Under the pieces are notes generated by a model. That model searched no databases and was not told the origin of the DNA. It saw only the letters and a program-made list of their open reading frames with translations. Positions 7,379 to 11,821 of a stretch of 11,821 nucleotides of DNA are shown here, piece by piece. Every line of letters begins with the position of its first letter. Position 1 is the first letter of the stretch. The translations under genes were made by a program, and so were the position numbers. The stretch covers positions 1-11,821 of the forward strand of contig URCQ01000038.1 in assembly GCA_900546435.1 (NCBI GenBank). The letters run 5' to 3'. The stretch is from an uncultured Pseudobutyrivibrio sp. GTDB lineage: Bacteria; Bacillota; Clostridia; Lachnospirales; Lachnospiraceae.

Positions 7379-8056
7379 ATGGAACATTGCAAAGTAAAAA
7401 ACATGTATGACCTGACACAGACATTGGCAGCACCATTGCTTGAAACCGTGGATTATCCATGGGAGGCATTGCCAAAAATCGGAGAGTTCATTAAAGAAAT
7501 CGGACCAAAGCTTGATCCGGAAGTTTTTGAACAGCGCGGAGAAAATATCTGGATTGCAAAATCGGTATCCATTGCAGCAACAGCTACATTAAATGGACCA
7601 CTCATCATTGATGAAGACACCGAAGTACGTCCGGGCGCATTTATCCGTGGCAATGTTATTGTTGGTAAGAACTGTGTTGTAGGCAATTCAACGGAATTAA
7701 AAAATGTGATTCTGTTTAATGTTGTTCAGGTACCACATTATAATTATGTCGGAGATTCTGTACTTGGTTTTCATTCGCATATGGGCGCTGGTTCCATTAC
7801 TTCGAATGTCAAGAGTGATAAGACACTCGTGGTAGTGAAAGACCGCTATGAGAGTCAGGAAGAGATTGCAACCGGTCTTAAGAAATTCGGTGCCATGCTT
7901 GGAGATTATGTAGAGGTAGGATGTAACAGTGTGTTAAATCCGGGTACGGTTGTATGCTCACATTCTAATATTTATCCAGTATCTTGTGTACGTGGAGTAA
8001 TTCCGGCCAACTCTATTTTTAAAGATAAAGAGCATGTGGTTAAAAAAGAAGCATAA
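7379..8056 (+). CDS. GlmU-like left-handed beta-helix acyltransferase
   Basis: A 225-residue protein with an N-terminal helical extension (about 1-50) and a left-handed beta-helix made of hexapeptide repeats (about 58-138 and 172-205). PHYNYVGDSVLG (119-130) followed by GAGSITSN (136-143) closely resembles the acetyltransferase active-site region of GlmU, with His120 matching the catalytic histidine. It is often annotated as a UDP-N-acetylglucosamine pyrophosphorylase, but the uridyltransferase domain is absent, so that name misleads. An acyl- or acetyltransferase on a nucleotide sugar is the reasonable guess; the substrate is unknown. I chose the ATG at 7379 because AAGGATGG ends 8 nt before it. 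An in-frame ATG at 7367 (four extra residues) touches the same site with no spacing. It follows topB by 18 nt in the same unit. Confidence 0.85.
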   Translation: MEHCKVKNMYDLTQTLAAPLLETVDYPWEALPKIGEFIKEIGPKLDPEVFEQRGENIWIAKSVSIAATATLNGPLIIDEDTEVRPGAFIRGNVIVGKNCVVGNSTELKNVILFNVVQVPHYNYVGDSVLGFHSHMGAGSITSNVKSDKTLVVVKDRYESQEEIATGLKKFGAMLGDYVEVGCNSVLNPGTVVCSHSNIYPVSCVRGVIPANSIFKDKEHVVKKEA

Positions 8057-8125
8057 GAAGAGCGTATAGAAAGAGAAAAAGGTCTAGACGAACCGAAAAA
8101 AATGTGAGAAAATAAGCAGAGTGTG

Positions 8126-8145
8126 TTAGTTATTTTTTTAACTAA
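8126..8145 (+). repeat. Perfect inverted repeat upstream of the NifU-like gene
   Basis: TTAGTTA (8126-8132) and TAACTAA (8139-8145) form a 7-bp dyad around six T residues. It overlaps the candidate -35 of the following gene, so an operator is possible. It is a poor terminator because no T run follows the stem. No regulator family is recognised from the sequence. Confidence 0.4.
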
Positions 8146-8165
8146 GCAAGGCATAGCCATATGAT
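8138..8165 (+). promoter_or_regulatory. Candidate promoter of the NifU-like/GGGtGRT unit
   Basis: TTAACT (8138-8143) and TATGAT (8160-8165) are separated by 16 bp, placing a start near 8172 and a leader of about 27 nt. The hexamers are moderate matches. A separate promoter is expected because codon use changes sharply here toward a highly expressed type, yet no clear terminator separates this unit from the upstream gene, so readthrough is also possible. Confidence 0.35.
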
Positions 8166-8198
8166 GCATGCTTTATGTATTATGAAAGGAGTCTTATA

Positions 8199-8900
8199 AT
8201 GATTTACACAAAGGAAGTTGAAAACATGTGTCCTGTTGCAAAGGGCGCAAAACATGAACCAGCTCCAATTCCTGAAGAAGGAAAATGGGTGCATTCTAAG
8301 AAGATTGAAGATATTTCAGGCTTTACACATGGTGTGGGCTGGTGTGCTCCTCAGCAGGGCGCATGTAAGTTGTCTTTAAATGTTAAGAATGGTGTTATTG
8401 AAGAAGCATTGGTAGAAACGATCGGATGTTCTGGTATGACACACTCAGCAGCAATGGCAGCTGAAATCTTACAGGGTAAGACAATTCTTGAAGCATTAAA
8501 CACAGACCTTGTTTGTGATGCTATCAATACAGCAATGAGAGAGTTATTCTTACAGATCGTTTACGGACGTACACAGTCTGCATTCTCTGATGATGGACTT
8601 GCTATCGGTGCTGGTTTGGAAGACTTAGGAAAGGGTCTTCGTTCACAGGTTGGTACTATGTACGCTACAAAGGCAAAGGGTGTTCGTTACCTTGAAATGG
8701 CAGAAGGTTATGTAACAGGTATTGCACTTGATGCTGATGACGAAGTTATCGGATATCAGTTCGTTTCCCTTGGAAAGATGACAGATTTCATCAAGAAGGG
8801 TGATGACGCTAATACTGCTTGGGAAAAGGCTTCCGGATCATACGGACGTGTTACACCAGAGCAGGGTGCTGTTAAAATCATCGACCCAAGAGCAGAGTAA
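8199..8900 (+). CDS. NifU-like iron-sulfur scaffold protein
   Basis: This 233-residue protein resembles the N-terminal scaffold domain of NifU/IscU, on which iron-sulfur clusters are built before transfer. The best motif is TIGCSGMTHSAAMAAEILQGKTILEAL (74-100), matching the NifU stretch around its second ligand cysteine; Cys77 is the likely ligand. Other cysteines are Cys11, Cys49, Cys56 and Cys106, so the full three-cysteine set can be matched only tentatively. The C-terminal part (about 125-233) is not typical of NifU and contains none of the CxxC pairs of Nfu domains. The ATG at 8199 has AAAGGAG 7 nt upstream; an upstream in-frame ATG at 8175 overlaps the leader and lacks a site. Lysine is mostly AAG and codons are of the strongly expressed type. 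The GGGtGRT gene follows 21 nt later in the same transcript. Confidence 0.85.
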   Translation: MIYTKEVENMCPVAKGAKHEPAPIPEEGKWVHSKKIEDISGFTHGVGWCAPQQGACKLSLNVKNGVIEEALVETIGCSGMTHSAAMAAEILQGKTILEALNTDLVCDAINTAMRELFLQIVYGRTQSAFSDDGLAIGAGLEDLGKGLRSQVGTMYATKAKGVRYLEMAEGYVTGIALDADDEVIGYQFVSLGKMTDFIKKGDDANTAWEKASGSYGRVTPEQGAVKIIDPRAE

Positions 8901-8921
8901 TAGAAAGGAGACGAGAAGAAG

Positions 8922-9932
8922 ATGGCTTTATTTGAATCATATGAAAGAAGAATTGACCAGATCAACGCTGTTTTAAATAGCTATGGTATCAGCTCTATTG
9001 AAGAAGCTGAAAAGATTACAAAAGATGCTGGACTTGACGTATATGAGCAGGTTAAGAAAATCCAGCCTATCTGTTTTGAAAATGCATGCTGGGCATACAC
9101 AGTAGGTGCAGCAATCGCAATCAAGAAGGGATGCCGTAGAGCCGCTGATGCAGCAGCTGCAATCGGTGAAGGACTTCAGGCATTCTGTATCCCTGGTTCT
9201 GTAGCAGATCACCGTAAGGTAGGTCTTGGACATGGTAACCTTGGTAAAATGTTGTTAGAGGAAGAGACAGAGTGCTTCTGCTTCTTAGCAGGACATGAAT
9301 CTTTCGCAGCAGCAGAAGGTGCTATCGGTATTGCAGAAAAGGCTAACAAGGTTCGTCAGAAACCTCTTCGTGTTATCTTGAACGGTCTTGGAAAAGATGC
9401 AGCACAGATTATTTCACGTATCAACGGATTTACATATGTTGAGACAAAGTATGACTACAAGGAAGCTAAGCTTAATGTAGAATTCGAGAAGGCATATTCT
9501 GAAGGACTTCGTGCATCTGTTAAGTGTTATGGTGCTGATGATGTTCAGGAAGGTGTTGCAATTATGCATTATGAGAACGTTGGTGTATCTATTACAGGTA
9601 ACTCAACAAACCCAACACGTTTCCAGCATCCAGTTGCAGGTACATATAAGAAAGAATGTATCGAGCAGGGTAAGAAGTACTTCTCAGTAGCATCAGGTGG
9701 TGGTACAGGACGTACACTTCATCCAGATAACATGGCAGCAGGTCCTGCTTCTTATGGTATGACAGATACATTAGGACGTATGCATTCTGACGCTCAGTTT
9801 GCAGGTTCTTCATCTGTACCAGCTCACGTTGAGATGATGGGACTTATTGGTATGGGTAATAACCCAATGGTTGGTGCTACAGTAGCAGTTGCCGTTTCTG
9901 TTCAGGAAGCAGCAGACGCAGGTAAGTTCTAA
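8922..9932 (+). CDS. GGGtGRT protein
   Basis: A 336-residue member of the GGGtGRT family, named for the motif seen here as GGGTGRT (259-265), followed by the conserved-looking HPDNMAAGPASYGM (267-280). Its biochemical function is, to my knowledge, not established. Other striking stretches are the alanine-rich segment at 71-82, GLGHGNLGKMLLEEETECFCFLAGHE around 101-125, and NSTNPTRFQHPVAG (227-240). Eight cysteines (51, 56, 71, 89, 118, 120, 202, 246) and several histidines could bind metal or a cluster, but that is inference. There is no signal peptide or membrane segment, so it is probably cytosolic. It starts 21 nt after the NifU-like gene, with AAAGGAG 11 nt before its ATG, and shares that gene's strongly expressed codon use. 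A role together with the scaffold in iron-sulfur metabolism is the contextual guess. Confidence 0.9.
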   Translation: MALFESYERRIDQINAVLNSYGISSIEEAEKITKDAGLDVYEQVKKIQPICFENACWAYTVGAAIAIKKGCRRAADAAAAIGEGLQAFCIPGSVADHRKVGLGHGNLGKMLLEEETECFCFLAGHESFAAAEGAIGIAEKANKVRQKPLRVILNGLGKDAAQIISRINGFTYVETKYDYKEAKLNVEFEKAYSEGLRASVKCYGADDVQEGVAIMHYENVGVSITGNSTNPTRFQHPVAGTYKKECIEQGKKYFSVASGGGTGRTLHPDNMAAGPASYGMTDTLGRMHSDAQFAGSSSVPAHVEMMGLIGMGNNPMVGATVAVAVSVQEAADAGKF

Positions 9933-9981
9933 TCGGTAGATGGATTAAAATCTTATAAAACTGTATAAAACAGGTATTTTA

Positions 9982-10030
9982 GGGCAAATCAAATTCGATG
10001 GTCATCGGTTTGATTTGCCCTTTTGCTTTT
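9982..10030 (+). terminator. Strong intrinsic terminator after the GGGtGRT gene
   Basis: GGGCAAATCAAA (9982-9993) pairs perfectly with TTTGATTTGCCC (10009-10020). Inside it CGAT (9996-9999) pairs with ATCG (10004-10007). The T-rich tail TTTTGCTTTT (10021-10030) follows. This is the longest hairpin in the window and closes the NifU-like/GGGtGRT unit. Confidence 0.92.
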
Positions 10031-10077
10031 TACTGTCGAAGAAATTAAAATAAAGACAACTACAAATCTGGATTTGA

Positions 10078-10275
10078 AGGAGAAAAGAAATCAGGAAATA
10101 CTTTCACAAGGATGCTTATATAAATTGGCATTGTACTAACGAACATTTTAATGTGGATGAGTATATTATTGCAAATAGCAGTGTTATTTACCAAATAGCA
10201 GTGTGCAGTGTAAAACGTTATTTTTTGAATAATAGTACAAATATAATACATAAGATATTGAAGAAATGCACATAA
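10078..10275 (+). pseudogene. Possible remnant of a small gene without a start codon
   Basis: A + strand frame is open from 10078 to the TAA at 10273-10275 (about 65 codons) but has no in-frame ATG. A strong ribosome-binding-like GAAGGAG (10076-10082) is followed 7 nt later by ATC at 10090, where an ATG would be expected. Read from there the product would be about 61 residues with many Tyr, Ile and Asn and the ending KILKKCT. It could be a gene inactivated by a start-codon change, an eroded fragment, or chance in AT-rich DNA. No family is recognised. Confidence 0.25.
10172..10204 (+). repeat. 13-bp direct repeat pair, 20 bp apart
   Basis: CAAATAGCAGTGT occurs exactly at 10172-10184 and again at 10192-10204, start to start 20 bp, or about two helical turns. 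Such spacing could suit a dimeric DNA-binding protein, but the pair lies about 90 bp before the next -35 and might be a small tandem duplication. Confidence 0.6.
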
Positions 10276-10290
10276 TAGGATTTGCACATA
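10267..10290 (+). repeat. 8-bp direct repeat next to a -35 element
   Basis: TGCACATA occurs at 10267-10274 and 10283-10290. The second copy abuts the -35 TTGAAG (10291-10296) of the following gene, a position where an activator could bind. Short repeats in AT-rich DNA can be chance. Confidence 0.35.
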
Positions 10291-10319
10291 TTGAAGGAAT
10301 GTATGTTTTGTGATATAAC
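10291..10319 (+). promoter_or_regulatory. Promoter of the AAA_14/DUF4143 ATPase gene
   Basis: TTGAAG (10291-10296) and TATAAC (10314-10319) are separated by 17 bp, and TG at 10311-10312 makes an extended -10. The start would fall near 10326, leaving a leader of about 18 nt before the ATG at 10344. The -10 is embedded in an inverted repeat. Confidence 0.65.
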
Positions 10320-10323
10320 ATAC
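10301..10323 (+). promoter_or_regulatory. Dyad over the -10 region, possible operator
   Basis: GTATGTT (10301-10307) and AACATAC (10317-10323) are perfect inverted repeats with a 9-nt spacer. The dyad covers the spacer and the -10 hexamer, so a bound repressor would block polymerase. No regulator gene is adjacent; the ATPase itself has a possible winged helix, but autoregulation is speculation. Confidence 0.45.
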
Positions 10324-10343
10324 TTATATTGGTGGAGGTAATT

Positions 10344-11675
10344 ATGTATTTTAAAAGAGAAGTATACGATAAATTATTGGAATGGAAAAAGCTATATTCA
10401 GAAAAATATGTTGTATTGCTGGAAGGTGCAAGGCGAGTTGGCAAGTCGACCATTGCGGAGACCTTTGCAAAAAATGAATATAGATCTTATATTATGATTG
10501 ATTTTTCTAAAACAACAAGTAATATTCTGGAATGTTTTGATGATATAGGGAATTTAAATATTTTTTTTCTGAGGCTGCAGGCAGAAACCGGAATCACATT
10601 GTATGAACATGAATCTCTCATTATTTTTGACGAAGTACAGATGTTTCCAAAAGCAAGACAAGCAATAAAGCATCTTGTACATGACGGCAGGTACAGTTAT
10701 CTGGAAACAGGCTCTTTGATTTCGATAAAGAAAAATGTAAAGGACATTTTGATTCCATCAGAGGAAATGAAGATCGAAGTATATCCCATGAATTATGAAG
10801 AATTCTGTGATGCTACGGGTAGTAATTATAGGCTATTGCAGCAGATTTATGATAGTGGAGCAGCTATTGGGCAGGCAACAAACCGAAAATTAATGAGAGA
10901 TTTGAGAATCTATATGGCGGTAGGAGGAATGCCACAGGCGGTAGAAGCGTATATCAATGGGAAAAACTTTTCTGAAATAGATATGGTAAAAAGGCAGATC
11001 ATATCTTTGTATGAGGAAGATTTTAAGAAAATCGATGCCTCCGGAAGAATATCGGCATTATATCATGCGATTCCGGCACAGTTGGCAAAGGATGTAAGAA
11101 AATATCGTATTACTACAGCAATCGGAAAAAGAAATAATACCAAGGCAGAAGAATTATTATATGAATTGATAGATTCGAAAACAGTTTTGCCATGTTACAA
11201 TTCTACCAATCCAAGGGTTAGCCTGACGGACACGAAGGATTTTGAAAGTTACAAGTTATACCTGTCAGATACAGGATTGTTTATTACGCTGATGTTTATT
11301 GATCGCCCGATGACGGAAAATGATATTTATGCAAAGTTGCTTGCTGATAAATTACCTGCAAATCTGGGGTATCTGTATGAGAATCTGGTCGCTCAAATGA
11401 TTGCAGCGTCGGGAAGAGAACTGTACTATCATACTTGGGAAAAAAAGGGAAGCACACATTATTATGAGGTAGATTTCCTGGTTTCAGAAGGATGCAAAAT
11501 AAATGCATTTGAAATTAAATCTTCTGGAACCGGAAAGCATGAATCCATAAGAGAATTTTGCAATAACTTTTCTCAGAACATCAGTAAGGCATATTTAATA
11601 TCACAGAAGGATGCAGGTAAAGAAGAAAATTTATTGTTAAAACCGTTTTATCTCTTCCCTTTTCTGATAAAATGA
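10344..11675 (+). CDS. AAA_14/DUF4143 ATPase with nuclease-like C-terminus
   Basis: A 443-residue protein of the widespread family of predicted ATPases with an AAA_14 domain followed by DUF4143. The P-loop GARRVGKST (28-36) is complete, Walker B is SLIIFDEVQMFP (91-102) with Asp96-Glu97, and ETGS (121-124) fits the sensor position. GGMPQAV (194-200) is a family hallmark. The C-terminal part carries the nuclease-fold pattern YEVDF (374-378) and FEIKSS (389-394), so Asp377, Glu390 and Lys392 are all in place. The cellular role of the family is poorly known; members are scattered and often vary between strains. The ATG at 10344 follows GGAGG by 5 nt; the in-frame TTG at 10329 lacks a site. AT-rich codons (many AAA, ATA, TTA) differ from the preceding pair, which fits but does not prove later acquisition. 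No clear terminator follows. Confidence 0.88.
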   Translation: MYFKREVYDKLLEWKKLYSEKYVVLLEGARRVGKSTIAETFAKNEYRSYIMIDFSKTTSNILECFDDIGNLNIFFLRLQAETGITLYEHESLIIFDEVQMFPKARQAIKHLVHDGRYSYLETGSLISIKKNVKDILIPSEEMKIEVYPMNYEEFCDATGSNYRLLQQIYDSGAAIGQATNRKLMRDLRIYMAVGGMPQAVEAYINGKNFSEIDMVKRQIISLYEEDFKKIDASGRISALYHAIPAQLAKDVRKYRITTAIGKRNNTKAEELLYELIDSKTVLPCYNSTNPRVSLTDTKDFESYKLYLSDTGLFITLMFIDRPMTENDIYAKLLADKLPANLGYLYENLVAQMIAASGRELYYHTWEKKGSTHYYEVDFLVSEGCKINAFEIKSSGTGKHESIREFCNNFSQNISKAYLISQKDAGKEENLLLKPFYLFPFLIK

Positions 11676-11747
11676 GATAAACAAAAATGTAATGAATTAG
11701 GTCTTGATGAAGAGCAGAAATAGTTAATAAAGAGAGGTGCATATGCT

Positions 11748-11821
11748 ATGCCAGGTATACTCGTGGTTGAAGATGATGAAAATTTAAATCGTGGAATTAC
11801 ATTCTCACTGAAAAAATCCGG
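11748..11821 (+). CDS. Response regulator, 5' end only
   Basis: The first 24 codons of a two-component response regulator receiver domain, cut by the window edge. ILVVEDDEN (4-12) is the typical first strand and acidic pocket, with Glu8, Asp9 and Asp10 at the positions that bind magnesium next to the phosphorylated aspartate (not yet reached). An AGAGAGGTG site (11731-11739) lies 8 nt before the ATG at 11748, which reads in the receiver frame; the ATG at 11743 is in another frame and gives no recognisable protein. The output domain and partner kinase are outside the window. The gap of 72 nt to the preceding ATPase has no clear terminator. Confidence 0.85.
   Translation, partial: MPGILVVEDDENLNRGITFSLKKS

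Larger units (their letters stand above)
10041..10290. other. AT-rich gene-poor stretch upstream of the second ATPase
   Basis: Between the GGGtGRT terminator and the promoter of the next gene lie about 250 bp without a convincing gene. It holds a possible broken small gene (10078-10275), a 13-bp direct repeat (10172 and 10192) and an 8-bp direct repeat (10267 and 10283). No tRNA, insertion-sequence end or attachment site was recognised. Confidence 0.6.

Noticed and set aside
8126..8145. Intrinsic terminator between the GlmU-like and NifU-like genes
   Set aside because: The stem is all weak pairs but one, the T run is in the loop, and nothing T-rich follows on the + strand.
8175..8198. Upstream ATG start for the NifU-like gene
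   Set aside because: AAAGGAG lies after it and 7 nt before the ATG at 8199, so the later start is favoured.
10060..10453. Minus-strand open frames in the gene-poor stretch and over the start of the second ATPase gene
   Set aside because: Their composition (Tyr, Ile, Ser, Asn) is that of AT-rich non-coding DNA, no good ribosome binding site precedes them, and one overlaps the start of a convincing + strand gene.

Overview
This 11.8 kb window looks like a chromosomal segment from an anaerobic, low-to-moderate GC Clostridia member, most likely Lachnospiraceae. That placement is an inference from the AT-leaning codon use, strong purine-rich Shine-Dalgarno sites, and family content (QueH-type queuosine enzyme, Firmicutes-style topoisomerase III, and a NifU-like/GGGtGRT gene pair). 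All genes that can be supported lie on the + strand. No tRNA, rRNA, insertion sequence, CRISPR array or phage gene was seen.

Layout. Positions 1-57 are a GC-rich edge carrying a perfect 9-bp hairpin and possibly the last codons of an upstream gene. Transcription unit 1 (about 90-2563) has an extended -10 promoter. It holds a 105-residue four-helix membrane protein of unknown function, queH (tRNA queuosine maturation) and argH (arginine synthesis), 2-3 nt apart, and ends at a terminator. Unit 2 is asd alone (aspartate-semialdehyde dehydrogenase), between two terminators, with a small hairpin in its leader. Unit 3 starts at a good promoter (3797-3825). It encodes an ATPase of the ATP-binding/DUF234 type whose visible catalytic motifs are all eroded, then topoisomerase III (topB), then a left-handed beta-helix protein resembling the acetyltransferase half of GlmU. 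Unit 4 is a NifU-like scaffold protein followed by the GGGtGRT protein. Both use codons typical of strongly expressed genes, and a long terminator closes the unit. A gene-poor stretch of about 410 bp follows, with a possible gene remnant, short direct repeats and a promoter embedded in a dyad. It leads into a second, apparently intact ATPase (AAA_14/DUF4143 type). The window ends in the first 24 codons of a two-component response regulator.

The two most notable points are the NifU-like/GGGtGRT pair, a recurring gene couple whose biochemical role is not established as far as I know, and the apparent pseudo-ATPase/pseudo-nuclease placed directly before topB. The rest is largely housekeeping metabolism. 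No defence system or other clearly novel multi-gene system is convincingly present.
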